DNA of 64,000 bases from Terebella lapidaria. Its lineage: Eukaryota; Annelida; Polychaeta; Terebellida; Terebellidae. The stretch covers positions 10,701,667 through 10,765,666 of the forward strand of contig OX424568.1 of assembly GCA_949152475.1 (NCBI GenBank), written 5' to 3'. The translations under genes were made by a program, and so were the position numbers. The notes under the pieces were generated by a model. The model saw only the letters and a program-made list of their open reading frames with translations. It was not told the origin of the DNA and ran no database searches. Positions 1 through 10,658 of this stretch are shown one piece after another. Each line of letters opens with the position of its first letter. Positions within the stretch are counted from its first letter, which is position 1.

Positions 1-336
1 GGTGATATTCCAATGAGTAATATGGTGGTGAACCCGAGATGGAATTTCGTGGTGATATACACGAACTACCTCTGTAGGCAAAGCTTTACAATACCATGCA
101 AACGATCGCACATGCACTGTTATTAAAATGGAAGAGTTTCGCGTAAGGTATTTTTCCTGATTTGCAACCACTGTGGCAATTTTCTATTAAACTGACAAAT
201 TTGCTACATCCACCTTGATAAAAAATGGGAAGCAAATAAATCAGTCATTGTCGTGCAATGTCTGGACAATGCCATTTTTTATATGATGGATGTTCTTCAA
301 ATTAAATTGCTTTTATACGTATAAACGAGAGGAGAA
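1..336 (+). repeat. Array unit 1, left part (5' end outside window)
   Basis: This stretch matches the sequence starting near 16,110, 20,977, 26,032 and 31,602, where the same run (ATGTTCCAATGGGTAATATG and following) recurs. It is the first visible unit of the 4-5 kb head-to-tail array. It is cut at base 337 by the Academ-like transposon and resumes at 6527. No coding potential is seen. Confidence 0.8.
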
Positions 337-339
337 TAT
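337..339. other. Target-site duplication TAT, left copy (right copy 6527-6529)
   Basis: Rejoining the flanks with one TAT gives GAGGAGAATATAGTGAATGA. This differs by one base from the uninterrupted unit near 26,505, which reads GAGGAGAAAATAGTGAATGA. The comparison therefore supports a 3-bp duplication. Confidence 0.8.
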
Positions 340-618
340 TAGTCTGGTGGTAGAATGTGGATTCGATGCTTAAGTGTGTTTTGGAGTACATACAATGTTT
401 TATTGGTGATTCTGGTCAAATAAGTCATAAAGAACCCAAATCCGCATGATGCCACTTTGTCATCCTTGAGCAATTTTTTTTATGAGCAAAATTCAAAATG
501 GCCGCCGCCGAAATCGCTCAAACTCTATTTTCGCCTGTAACTCTACCAAAAATTGAGATAGAAACTTGATTTTGGTGTCTAGTCATATGTTTTAGAGGTC
601 TAGGAATTCAATAAAACA
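340..618 (+). repeat. Left terminal inverted repeat of the Academ-like element
   Basis: The reverse complement recurs at 6261-6526. Matching runs include TTTTGGAGTACATACAATG, TCCGCATGATGCCA and a GGCCGCCGCCG block. The left arm is 13 bp longer, mainly from an extra stretch after its first 10 bases. Confidence 0.9.
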
Positions 619-1257
619 CACAAATAGGCTATATGTCCATTCATTATGGCGATTATGGTCATTTCAAATTCTCGATATAGTGAATTTGTACATTTGTTTC
701 ACAGATTATTCAGAGTTTCACCTCTAATCACTTTATAAACTGATTTAAGGCACCCTTTTTGTTCCAACAGTCAATTCTATGTATTTGCTGTATGAGATGT
801 AGGCCTAATAAAATTAAAATATGATTAACTTTATGTGCATTTGTGACAACAGAGCAAATCTTTATTATAAAACCAACCATTTCAGCTGGATTGAGTAGAT
901 CTATATAATACATGTATACCCAATAGCACAAATTGTTTGATGTTCACATCTTCGTGGGATCTGCTTTCTGTTTGGCCTCTAACAGGCATGTATGCTGATA
1001 AATCAGATCAATGAGATGTGTAGCAGAAACATCATAACTGACTGTGTTCTTTGCCGTGCACAAGTTTCTATGGATGGTATGTTACCAGTTACGAGTTTGT
1101 AGACCAGATTTGGATTTGTGTTCCCGGTGCTGATAATATTGTTGATTATTCAAAGTACGATCTGCACTTTCGTTTGGTGATGATTTGTCTTCTTTCCAGG
1201 TTGTCAACATAATTCTGCAGAATAGATTATGCAACTGAGCTTGTTAACTCTTGCCTT

Positions 1258-2973
1258 TTGGGATGTTGCATGAACTGTAGTGATAGTAAACAACCTCTAA
1301 CAGTTGTCGGGCCTGAAAGACTTGATTCCATTGTGAAGGCTAGTAAACTCAGGGGTGATGGTCTACACACTGTCTTTGAGTCCAAGTCAGATGATACGTC
1401 AAAGTCCTTGCTTGTGCATAGAAACTGTGCCTCAACGTACACATCGAAGACGCACATAAAACGTGTCTTACAGAGGCAAACCAAGACTTCTGAAGAACCA
1501 GAAATCAAACGATCATGCCGATCAAGCAGTACATCTTTCAAATTCGATGAACAGTGCTTTATTTGTGGGGAAAAGTGTTCATCACTACCTGATTCCAAAA
1601 ATCCTGAGCGATGGCGCCGGGTTGTTAGATGCCGAACGGCTGATCGAGGAAACAATCAAGACACCTTCAAAGATATCATACTTAGAGCATGTGATTTCAG
1701 AAATGATGAGTGGGCCCAGCAAGTACGTATCAGGGTGGAAGGTGCTGTCAGCGACTTGCACGCAGCTGATGCCCAATACCACAAAGACTGTATGTCACGT
1801 TTTCGTGGTCCCCGCAATGTCCAGTGTGTTTCTAAGAAGCCTGAGCATGTTGAAGATGAAGCGTTCATCCGACTCATAGATGAACTAACTGAAGATCGCA
1901 CCCGAATCTGGAATTCCCTAGAGCTACATGAGCAATACAGGGCATACAGAGGAGATTTGCTGACACGTCGCAATCTGATGACGAAGTTATCGGAACACTT
2001 TGGAGAGGATCTATTGGTCTTGTCAGGGAGAGGTGTGGCGAATATTGTCTCATTCAGAAGTAAGGCATCTGGTGTCCTCAGGCTAGTAGCCGATGACGAA
2101 GACGACAGTGATGCTGCTATATCGAAAGTAGCTCGGCTCATTCTTTCTGAAAGCAAGAAGATGAGATGCGATAAATCCAAGTACCAAACCAGGGTCTGCT
2201 TGGAAAACTCTCTAGAAGATGTAAGTGACACGTTGTTGCATATGATGTCACTGCTCTCCACAAAACTTGACTCAACATTGCCGGCAGCAATGATAGGGAA
2301 TATCATAACTGGTATCCTTACTAACACACACACATCTCTGCAGATCGCCCTTGGCATCACAGTCCGAGAAAAGTCAATCATCGAATGCCTGCACAACTTC
2401 AGAATCACTGCCTCGTATGACGAAATCCTGCGATTCAAGGCCTCTGCTGCCCATGCTGCCGCCCAGAGCCAAGAACTGATGGGTATAAAGCCAAGCAGTC
2501 ACGGACTAGTTCAGACCATAGCAGATAATTTTGATGCGAACATATCATCCCAAAATGGTCTACAGTCAACACATGCCCTTGCGATACTGGTAACACAGAT
2601 GCAATCAGAACAGCTACTCAACCTGAGAACGACTGACATACGGCGTATTCGTAAAGAAGAAATGTCTGAAGAAGTAATGCCTGAGATACCGGTTCAGCGA
2701 TACAGAGGGCCTTCCAAGCCAGACATGCCCATCAATAGCGCCATGAGATCTCCTCTTCCACTGAAAGTGCTGGCAGCGCAAATCATCTCAGCAACCAGGG
2801 CCAAAGAAATGGACTTTCAGTTCTTCAAGTCCGTGGTATCTGACCCAGAAACACCCGAGTATCACGGTTACAACACCATGATCTCCCGAGAGCAGGGACA
2901 CTCGGTACGTCCACCTACCAAAGCTGTGTACCTCCTCATTACCTCCTCATTACCACCTCATTACTGGACATGA
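1258..2973 (+). CDS. Transposase N-terminal segment with two zinc-binding modules
   Basis: This open segment of 571 codons starts at a TTG used only as a segment limit. Seen: near residues 3-61, a CxxC pair (C-M-N-C) followed by H-x3-C in VHRNCASTY. A second module has C-F-I-C and then H-x3-C in YHKDCMSRF around residues 98-180. The pattern recalls Cys/His recruitment fingers at the N-terminus of other transposases, and DNA or terminal-repeat binding is inferred. The rest is mostly helical and charged. The stretch REQGHSVRPPTKAVY leads into the next segment, but an 11-bp repeat (ACCTCCTCATT, two exact copies plus one variant) shifts the frame and causes the stop at 2971-2973. Confidence 0.75.
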   Translation: MGCCMNCSDSKQPLTVVGPERLDSIVKASKLRGDGLHTVFESKSDDTSKSLLVHRNCASTYTSKTHIKRVLQRQTKTSEEPEIKRSCRSSSTSFKFDEQCFICGEKCSSLPDSKNPERWRRVVRCRTADRGNNQDTFKDIILRACDFRNDEWAQQVRIRVEGAVSDLHAADAQYHKDCMSRFRGPRNVQCVSKKPEHVEDEAFIRLIDELTEDRTRIWNSLELHEQYRAYRGDLLTRRNLMTKLSEHFGEDLLVLSGRGVANIVSFRSKASGVLRLVADDEDDSDAAISKVARLILSESKKMRCDKSKYQTRVCLENSLEDVSDTLLHMMSLLSTKLDSTLPAAMIGNIITGILTNTHTSLQIALGITVREKSIIECLHNFRITASYDEILRFKASAAHAAAQSQELMGIKPSSHGLVQTIADNFDANISSQNGLQSTHALAILVTQMQSEQLLNLRTTDIRRIRKEEMSEEVMPEIPVQRYRGPSKPDMPINSAMRSPLPLKVLAAQIISATRAKEMDFQFFKSVVSDPETPEYHGYNTMISREQGHSVRPPTKAVYLLITSSLPPHYWT

Positions 2974-3544
2974 CGCCATCAGACCCTGATACCATGTTCA
3001 CTGCCATGGTAGAAGCTCAACGGCTAACAAACAAGACGGGTCAAGTGTATACAATCTTCACAAATGATCAACAACTGTACCGTGTGGTTGTACATGTGAT
3101 GTGGGCGTACCCAAGTCTATTCCAGAACTTCATTCCTAGACTCGGTGGTATGCATACACTGATGAACTTCACGGGAGCGGTCGGCGTCTTGATGGCAGAG
3201 ACCGGACTGGAGACTGTTCTACAAGTGGCATTTGGTGGTGTATCCAGCATGTTATCAGGGAAGAAATATCCACAGAATGTCCGAGCCCTTCGCCTTCTCA
3301 CCGAAGAGCTACTCCGTGGATCCATCATGCAGATGGAATCCCATGACAGCTTGATGGCACTGCTCGACGTCAGGGCAAGTGAGAGCCGTACCACCAAACT
3401 TTGGGTTGAAAACCTCGTCAAGCCAGTGATGCTCATGATGATGTTCATCCGAGCAGAAAGGGAAGCTGACTGGCCACTGCACCTCTTTTGCGTGAAGGAG
3501 ATGATGCCGTACTTTTTTGCAGCGGGGCATTTCAACTATGCCAG
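2970..3544 (+). CDS. Transposase core segment, exon ending at a GT donor
   Basis: This segment follows the 11-bp frameshift and runs to the splice donor CCAG|GTATGT at 3544/3545. Seen: DMTPSDPDTM at its start, then FTNDQQLYRVV, then PRLGGMHTLMNF and LLTEELLRG. The acidic residues in the first two motifs are candidates for catalytic aspartates of a DDE/D-type transposase. That assignment is inference, since I could not align it. Reading past the donor meets a stop at 3573-3575, which supports splicing. Across the intron, the sequence GHFNYAR joins YCLYYLHSM in one frame. Confidence 0.75.
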
Positions 3545-3641
3545 GTATGTAATGAAGTTATACGAAGCATACTGACAATTCATGACAAAACAAACATCTA
3601 TACCGAAAAAGATATTTTCAATGATATTGATATACTTTCAG
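3545..3641 (+). other. 97-bp GT-AG spliceosomal intron in the transposase gene
   Basis: The donor is GTATGT and the acceptor is ATACTTTCAG with a T-rich stretch before it. The intron contains in-frame stops. Removing it joins frame 3 to frame 1 with a split AG|A arginine codon and gives continuous sequence across the junction. This shows the element is spliced by its host. Confidence 0.85.
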
Positions 3642-4446
3642 ATACTGCTTGTATTACCTGCACTCGATGGAGAAGCTGCCGAGTTCATTACTCAAGGACT
3701 TCCTCCAGGGTATGCATGTGACGAGGCATCAGCCGGGCATATGGAATTCAATCTGGACTGACATGTTCATAGAGTCCACTTTTATGCGGTATGGCCACAG
3801 TCCAGGTGGTATCATTGGCATCACCCTGAAACCTTCAACTCTGAAAAGATGGGCACTCAGCCTCCATGTCTGCAGTCAGATGGTGAAAGATGTTTCCGAG
3901 ATGAGAAGTGAGAGCAGCCAGACGCCAGTTACCGTACACAAAGAGGAGATGCCAGCTCGCAAGCATTCAGATGCTACTGACAGAGAAAAGCTACGAGAGA
4001 GATTGAACACATGCATTGATCCTCTAAATCCGGATGATCATCCAGACCAGCTTGTGAATATCGTAACTGGCAAGCTTGCACCAGTTACAGTGAATGCTGA
4101 TAATGCTGCAGAGATCGGGCGTCAACAGATGCAACAGTACGAAGACCATTGGCCAAGTAGCTTTCACAAACCTCTCAGTAAACAAGTCATCACCATGGCA
4201 GCGTCCCGTAAGCACATGAAGGTTGGACAGGAAGTAGTATATGATACAAATCTCATATACTCCAGAGTACTAGGACTTCAAAATGTCAGAGACATCAACT
4301 TGAAGGACATAATGAAGTTTGAGTTAGCCGCAGTACCTCCATCTATGTTTGAGGAAAATGGTGAAATGCGTATCACGAAGACGAAATCGATCCTAAAGAA
4401 AAAAACTTCGAGTGGAAGTATCCGATCGGCTTTCCTCGAGTCCTGA
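3642..4446 (+). CDS. Transposase C-terminal core segment
   Basis: This is the exon after the 97-bp intron. Seen: WTDMFIESTFMRYGHSPGG, then the basic TLKRWALSLH, and then a linker with many charged residues that ends in KSILKKK. The conserved-looking D and E in DMFIEST are candidates for the last acidic residues of the transposase active site; this is inference. The segment runs into an A7 homopolymer at 4399-4405. After this, the reading continues correctly one frame over, so the stop at 4444-4446 is a frameshift artefact of this copy. With six As instead of seven, the frame runs straight into the nuclease segment. Confidence 0.75.
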
Positions 4447-5749
4447 TGTGATCATCATTGATGGCTGCGCAGTGCTGTGGATCATACGGTGGCCAACGAA
4501 CGGAACAGTACAGGACTTCATCATGAATCTCATTGTCTACGTGAATGGAAAGTTGAAAACCTGTGACACCTACTTGATCTTCGACAGATACTATGAGAAC
4601 AGTATCAAAACTGCAGCACGGACAACACGCGCTGGTAAAGAAGCAAGCCGACGACATAAGCTTGATCTGCACACACCACTTCCAGCTCAAAAAATCGTCC
4701 TCAATGTAACGGAGAACAAAGTACAGCTGATCAAGCTTATCTGCACGTTCATCCAGGAGCATGTTGAACTGTTGGCTGAGAATCGACTGGTTTTGACGGG
4801 GCAAGATCCAAGTCCTATCGAGGTGGCTGAAGGGCAGCTCACAGTACGACATGACCTCCGCACCACTCATGAGGAAGCAGATGTTATGATTGTGCAGCAA
4901 ATGGTGCACACAGCCACGACAGGTGCCCAAAGTATCCGAGTTATCTCTGATGACACAGACGTGTTTGTGCTTTTGCTCCACTTTTTCAACTCAGAAGAGC
5001 TCACCTGCGATCTCATGATGGTAGGAACTGGCCATAGCAGGACGTCAGTTGACATCAAGGCCACAGCACAGAAATGCAAAGATTTTGTCAGTGCGATCCT
5101 TCCTGCACATGCCATATCCGGGTGTGACACTGTTTCCTACCTGTGGGGTGTAGGAAAAGGCACTGTTGTGAAATACTTGAAAGCGGGCCACCAACTGAAG
5201 ACCTTGGGACATTTGAGTGCAAATCTGCAAGTTGTCATCTCGGAAGCAACGATGTTCCTTGCTGCATGCTATGGGTCCAAGGAGCGGGACAACATGACTT
5301 CTGTTCGTTTCGATGTGTGGTCTCAAAAAATGGCGAACAGGAAGCTTACAGCAGCCCCAGAGCTCAAAACCTTACCTCCGACAACAGAGGCTTTTGTGGA
5401 GCATGTACACAGAGCACACATGCAAGCAGCGATATGGCGATCAACACTGGTGGCAGACCCGCCAGTGGTTGAGAACCCACTTGGATGGACGAGGGATGAG
5501 GTGTCACACACCCTACTGCCACTGCCTCTGAGTCCAGACATCACATGCGCACCAGAAGAGGTTTTGAAGGTGATTAGATGCGGTTGCAGCTCCATGCGGC
5601 CTTGTGCAACAGCCAGGTGCAGTTGCTCTTCAGCTAGACTTTCTTGTTCAGTCTTCTGTGCCTGTCGCGGTGCAGAAGAATGTTACAACACACATACCAA
5701 GTCAGCTGCTCTGTCAAGGGATGACGATGATGAGGACGAACGAGATTGA
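4412..5749 (+). CDS. XPG/FEN1-like nuclease domain with C-terminal CXC (tesmin-like) module
   Basis: This segment has 445 codons. Seen, in XPG order: IIIDG (D17) and LIFDR (D58) as the N-region acids; HEEAD (residues 153-157) and SDDTD (179-183) as the I-region acids; then HAISGCDTV (233-241) and GVGKGTVVK, which resemble the helix-hairpin segment of FEN1/XPG enzymes. All acidic positions expected for metal binding appear present. From about residue 390, C-x-C-x5-C-x4-C-x-C-x6-C-x3-C-x-C-x5-C-x-N matches the tesmin/TSO1 CXC pattern, a zinc-dependent DNA-binding fold. Inference: the nuclease cleaves transposition intermediates and the CXC module binds element DNA. A PIN-like fold without activity is the alternative. 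The GTG at 4412 is only the segment limit. Confidence 0.85.
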   Translation: MEVSDRLSSSPDVIIIDGCAVLWIIRWPTNGTVQDFIMNLIVYVNGKLKTCDTYLIFDRYYENSIKTAARTTRAGKEASRRHKLDLHTPLPAQKIVLNVTENKVQLIKLICTFIQEHVELLAENRLVLTGQDPSPIEVAEGQLTVRHDLRTTHEEADVMIVQQMVHTATTGAQSIRVISDDTDVFVLLLHFFNSEELTCDLMMVGTGHSRTSVDIKATAQKCKDFVSAILPAHAISGCDTVSYLWGVGKGTVVKYLKAGHQLKTLGHLSANLQVVISEATMFLAACYGSKERDNMTSVRFDVWSQKMANRKLTAAPELKTLPPTTEAFVEHVHRAHMQAAIWRSTLVADPPVVENPLGWTRDEVSHTLLPLPLSPDITCAPEEVLKVIRCGCSSMRPCATARCSCSSARLSCSVFCACRGAEECYNTHTKSAALSRDDDDEDERD

Positions 5750-6085
5750 CAATGACTAATTAACATGTTTCCATTTGTATGATTGTATTATGCTTGTCAT
5801 TCAAGTTTGTACCTGTACAGTGTACATGTGATGTACAATATGCTGTACGATATGTTCCAAGTTGTTCCATATGTGAAAGTAAAGTGAGAGCATCCATGTA
5901 GAGCCTATTCAATTTGCTCACACCGTGACGTTTCTATATTTGTCATGTCAGATGAGATGCTGACTGTATCAGTTCATTACCATGTACAAGATGTATATAT
6001 GTATGTATTTTCAGTGGTGCGATGTGGATCTGTATTTTGCCTTGGGGGGTATTGAGTGACATGTACATGCACAGTGATGCATGTG

Positions 6086-6091
6086 AATAAA
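6086..6091 (+). promoter_or_regulatory. AATAAA polyadenylation signal of the transposase gene
   Basis: The signal lies 337 bp after the stop codon and before the right inverted repeat, which is a plausible 3' end for the transposon mRNA. Confidence 0.6.
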
Positions 6092-6260
6092 ATATTTTGG
6101 AACACTACATTTTCAAATCATATTATGACTGGTATGGTTCAACAAAAAGCTGTTCTGTCGATATTGAAACATTACCGGTAGTTGTTTACCACGTTCTTAA
6201 ACGGAGAACTGAAGAATGTTAGATTTTTGCATGAAGGGGAGGAGTTAGAGCATAGCTATA

Positions 6261-6526
6261 TGTTTTATTGAATTCCTAGACCTCTAAAACATATGGCTAG
6301 ACACCAAAATCAAGTCTCTATCTCAATTTTTGGCAGAGTTACAGGTGAAAATAGAGTTTGAGCGATTTCGGCGGCGGCCATTTTGAATTTTGCTCATAAA
6401 AAAATGCTCAAGGATGACAAAGTGGCATCATGCGGATTGGGGTTCTGTATGACTTTATTGACCAGAATCAACAATAAAACATTGTATGTACTCCAAAACA
6501 CACCTACGCCAACTTCCTCCAGACTA
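6261..6526 (-). repeat. Right terminal inverted repeat of the Academ-like element
   Basis: This is the reverse complement of 340-618 with scattered substitutions. It starts internally at TGTTTTATTGAATTCCTA and ends externally at CCAGACTA, followed by the TAT target duplication. Confidence 0.9.
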
Positions 6527-6529
6527 TAT

Positions 6530-9500
6530 AGTGAATGAGACACTATTCCATGTATTCGTCTACCAAACACGTTCACTGCTATGAAGGCACTTTGAACTGA
6601 CAATATGCAAAAGAACAACTAACGATTTCAAAGCAATATCCAGACAAACAAATCCGAGTCTGTTCATTCTAATTGGTGTTGATGAAGATATCAAGATACG
6701 ATTTTGAACAAAATTACAAGATTGTATCACTCGTTCTAGAGTCATTAGTTGAGATGACTTCATCATCTCTTGTCAATGCGATATACAATATGTATGTATT
6801 TGTAGATGTAAATCGAGAAACGCTATTGAATCACCTGTTGATATTGCAACCAAATGAAATACCCCCGTTCTGGATTGTTTCTGAATTACTGTGTAACACT
6901 CCTTCACAATCCAATAATACTTCTAATGGCAGCCAATCTATCGTACAATTGAAATGTTCCTGATGTGTCTTATAGGTGCTAATGTGGGATATACTGCATT
7001 GTATTGGATTTGAACATGACATACTGCTCACCTCGTGGGTAGTGCACATAAATATTACATGGGTTAAACTAACGCACCAACAATGCTGAGACAATACGGT
7101 TATGGTATGGAGCCATTAAAAAATACATCCATAATACAATGGTGTACAGAATTCATAGACCGCTTTGATAATGATAGACCTTCAATAAGTGACATGTGTT
7201 TATTACAGGTGGGTTATATAATCATGAATCCTCTGCCCGCACTTCGTAGACATATGTCTCAAAATGACACCAGAAATTTTATTTTGGTAAAATCGGCAAA
7301 TTTTGCTGACAAACTTAAGCTAATATAGAAATGGAACATATTTATGTATATGTCACAAACTCGCATTACATTGGTGAAAAACTATGACACAATCACCAAC
7401 CATCAGGCACCCTAATCGTGTCATTATTCACATTTCATCATTTTTCCAGGCATATTCATCTACATTAATTGTCCTAATTTAAGCAAATATTCTGATGTTG
7501 TACAAATCGGCGTTCTGAATCTCTGATTTTATTTGTAAGAAATCGATGATGTAGATGAAATTAATTATTTTTGATAGGTGACAGGTTCCAGAAAAGGTTA
7601 CATTTCCAGGGTGGTCTAAAATTAAAGAATCTCACTGTATGATTACACTGAGTTTTTTAAAATCACATACACATGTATCACTTGGTTCAAATGGAAGTGT
7701 CTTGGAAGTATGTTGAAATCTTAAAATTCAGGAATAAATCCTACATTTGAGTGAAGATCTGCGATTCTCCACTGAAGTGTATCATTTATTCTATCTGTGG
7801 ATATAATGGCTAGCCTATAATTACCAATATCGGAAGGGGATCCAGGTAGAGTTCTACTGCAGTAGGAACTAGTCAGCGAAATATTTCACGAACCGTTCAG
7901 ATTCAAAGGTGTTGTTTTGCTACTAATCATACAGTGGTCTCCCAATAATATTCAAAACAATACCCTTTACGACAAAATGGTTCCCATTGGAAACACTGTC
8001 ATGAAGGAAGCGCCATTGGTATTCATACCTTCACATGAAGCATCCGTCTCCCGTGTCTCATGCCAGTTGATGGATTGGGTCACATCTGTAAAATACATTA
8101 CATAAAATATTTATTACCTAGGAGCAGGCCATATAATCGGACACGGATTGGTAATATTTTCACTTTTAGTATGATATAAGCCTGCTATCGGATATAGGAC
8201 ACCAGTTGTGAAATACAATACTAGTCGATGATGAATGAGTGAAGTGTTTCAAAGTCGTTTGGCATTTGACACTTTTACAATATCGGCACCTCTGTCTGAC
8301 ATTTTGTTGAGGGGTTACCGGGTATTTGTAATATACCCGGGGAAAGCTATTTGATTGTAAGTATCAATCTATTACCACCAATACAATCAGATTTTGATGA
8401 TGACAATAACAAACGTAAAATACATTTTGCAATAGAAACAAAGCCCGACCAAATAGTTTATCCAAAGACACACTGGCGTCATCAGGGGCAGACAGTGTGT
8501 TAAATGTAGTGTGTTAAATATCATAGGGTCAATTCGGTTCGAGTATGCACGTATCATGCATTTCAAATGGCAGATATTGCATGATCCAGGGTGCATATTA
8601 TGTTATTCAATGTGGTCAACCTGACAAATTATGTATACTCACAAATACTTGTAAGCCTTTTGGCTTATGGTTGAATAATATGTACCAGTCATACATCTGT
8701 TGTATGTGGTTTGTTTCGGGTTTCAGAATTGTTTCATTAGTTGTTGGGCAGTTGTATGCCAGTTCCATCAGGTGTACAGTAGAAACTACATTTCACACAC
8801 AGTCTGCCCCTGGTGATGCCTTAAATATTTCTTTGGATAAACCATTCGGTTAGGATTTGTTTCTATCCCAAAATGTTTTATTTTAGGTTGGTATTGGCAT
8901 CATCAACATCTGGTTGTATCGGTGGTAATAGGTTGATATTTATTCTTATTATTGGTCACTACACAAATTATCGGTCACACTTTATCTTACGGCAGTGTTA
9001 CGGATATTGAAACATCCTGGTAAATTCAATGACAATTGATACGTCCACATTAATGAGAACCATTTGATACTTGACAACCAATATGAGTATGTAATAATTT
9101 ATATTCTTTGGAAATCCACACCATTATATGGCCTACTTGGTTATCATTACGTATCATGGGAACAAATCCATTATGCTGATCTGCACCATAGAAGTTCCTT
9201 TTGAATATCAAGAAGCAAAATGTATTCTAATAGGTTTAGTTTCAGCAGATGATATCGTTGTTATCAAAACTCAATATTATTTACGCATATTTGCCTATGT
9301 ATGCATTAGATATTTATAATATACACACGGACTATGTAAAGTTTTGTCACAAACAAACCACAGATACTGCCAGCAGCAACGGGCGCATTATGGATGGACA
9401 CTTCTAACCAGTGCAGTTTATTTCACATGAAAATAACAATTTTGGGTCGAAGCACATCGACTTCACTGGACGAAGCTCCAGATCGTGAAGCACATTGGCA

Positions 9501-9990
9501 ATACGTGACAAATGATAATGTTACAAAAAGTAATTTCCCTTGGGAACTTATGTATATATATTTATATATATTCGATCGACCGCTACTATTCCATTATAAT
9601 ACATTTCCACTGACAAATTTATTTCCAGTGAATGATGATAATCGTTCAGTAAGATGAAAAAGAATGATTTGTGATGCGAGAGATATGCTCCATGTTGTGG
9701 ACATGATACTGGCGTTTGTAATTTTGAGACGTGAATGTTATTTTTGTGCTCGTTGTCCAAAAGATAACATCGGCCATCTATTTCTTGCTGATGGAATATA
9801 AATTGATTCAAGGATTCAATTTGTCTGTATCCATCTAACAAATTTACTACTTGTACAAGCGTGTTGTAAGAAGGAACAGCAATGTCTAGTTGAGGGAAAA
9901 CACAAAACCAACACACGACATAACGTAAATATACACATGTATTATAACCATGTGTTGTACAAAATTAATAATGTAGATGATCATGTCAAG
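6530..9990 (+). repeat. Array unit 1, right part
   Basis: This continues the unit interrupted by the Academ-like element. 6530-7330 is close to 16,500-17,330 (for example GCGATATACAATATGTATG and the 7083 region). Short open frames here have stops or frameshifts in the paralogous units and are not supported as genes. An inverted-repeat element sits at 8346-8940. Confidence 0.75.
8346..8940. mobile_element. Inverted-repeat (MITE-like) element, parent of the ~365-bp repeat family
   Basis: The left arm (about 8356-8515) starts TGTAAGTATCAATCTATTACC. The right arm (about 8750-8940) is its reverse complement in outline and ends GGTGGTAATAGGTTGATA. The same arm occurs singly or in tandem at 21874-22727, 30997-31566, 38107-38170, near 46540 and at 59471-60125. 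The arms are diverged, so this is an old copy. I see no protein. Confidence 0.55.
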
Positions 9991-10658
9991 GATATATGAT
10001 ATAAATAAATAAATGTATATTTAAATTAATGTACATCTGGGCATCAATCTCATTTCAAAAGGGACAAGGGTACATAACTGAGTATATACTTGCATTGTCG
10101 CATGAGGTGAGTGACCAGAAACCCATTAAGACTGTTAAGTTTCTGATGTGACACAATGAGTGCACTTCTGTGGTTATAATTAGATTCTTATTGGACGGAT
10201 CTATGTACCATATAGGAGTCAAAATAACACTTTGAAGCAATTGCACAATGGACTTTATGTTACACATGCCATGAGATATGAAGATGTTATGAGATATACC
10301 ACTATATTGTCTCTTGCATGCTAATAAAATAAGTACATGGTGACGGAACCTTTGGAAAACAATTTCTTTCAAAATTGTGATGATGATATTCCAAAAGGCA
10401 GTATGGTGATAATGCGAGATAGTATCTCTTATTGATATAAATATACGTTTTGTGTGATATATACGTGATTTCGATATAGGTTTGTCTTCCATTTCGCTTG
10501 ACTATGTTTTTTTGTCTTTTATTAATATTGTTTTTCCTCAACACATGTGGAAAAGCCGAGAGAACAAGTAAAGCTTTAAAAGGACCTTGCAAAAAAGACA
10601 GTAATCATACTGAATGTAATAGAACGTGCGGCTCGAAATAGACCGCAGTTCCTTTTAA

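Larger units (their letters stand above)
1222..5749 (+). pseudogene. Academ-type transposase with XPG-like nuclease and CXC domain, spliced, two frameshifts
   Basis: This is the single gene of the transposon. It reads through four plus-strand frame segments: up to 2973, 2970-3544, 3642-about 4400, and about 4400-5749. The second and third are joined by a GT-AG intron (3545-3641). The first and second are separated by a frameshift in an 11-bp tandem duplication near 2930-2966. The third and fourth are separated by a frameshift at an A7 run (4399-4405). Order of modules: two Cys/His zinc-binding modules, a transposase-like core, an XPG/FEN1-like nuclease and a C-terminal Cys-rich CXC module. 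Known: animal genomes carry many unnamed homologues of this protein. The true N-terminus is uncertain: an in-frame stop sits at 1210-1212, and the first in-frame ATG at 1270 would remove a finger cysteine, so an upstream exon is likely. Confidence 0.8.
340..6526 (+). mobile_element. Academ-like (AcademX-type) DNA transposon, 6187 bp, near-complete
   Basis: Seen: inverted repeats of 279 bp (340-618) and 266 bp (6261-6526) bracket one long plus-strand gene. Both ends start TAGTCTGG reading inward. The 3-bp sequence TAT lies directly outside each end (337-339, 6527-6529). Paralogous array units at about 16,490, 21,385, 26,505 and 32,425 lack the insertion; the unit near 26,505 gives a pre-insertion site differing from the rejoined flanks by one base. 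Known: Academ elements have terminal inverted repeats and short 3-4 bp target duplications, and one lineage encodes an XPG-like nuclease. Inference: the gene's zinc-binding, transposase-like, XPG-like and CXC modules place it in that lineage. It carries two frameshifts, so this copy is probably inactive unless those are sequence errors. Confidence 0.85.

Noticed and set aside
1227..2438. Long minus-strand frames opposite the transposase gene
   Set aside because: Shadows of the plus-strand coding sequence, with no recognisable motifs.
4399..4406. Programmed -1 frameshifting at A-AAA-AAC
   Set aside because: The slippery heptamer is not in the required register, and a -1 shift would enter the wrong frame; the nuclease frame needs +1 (or loss of one A).
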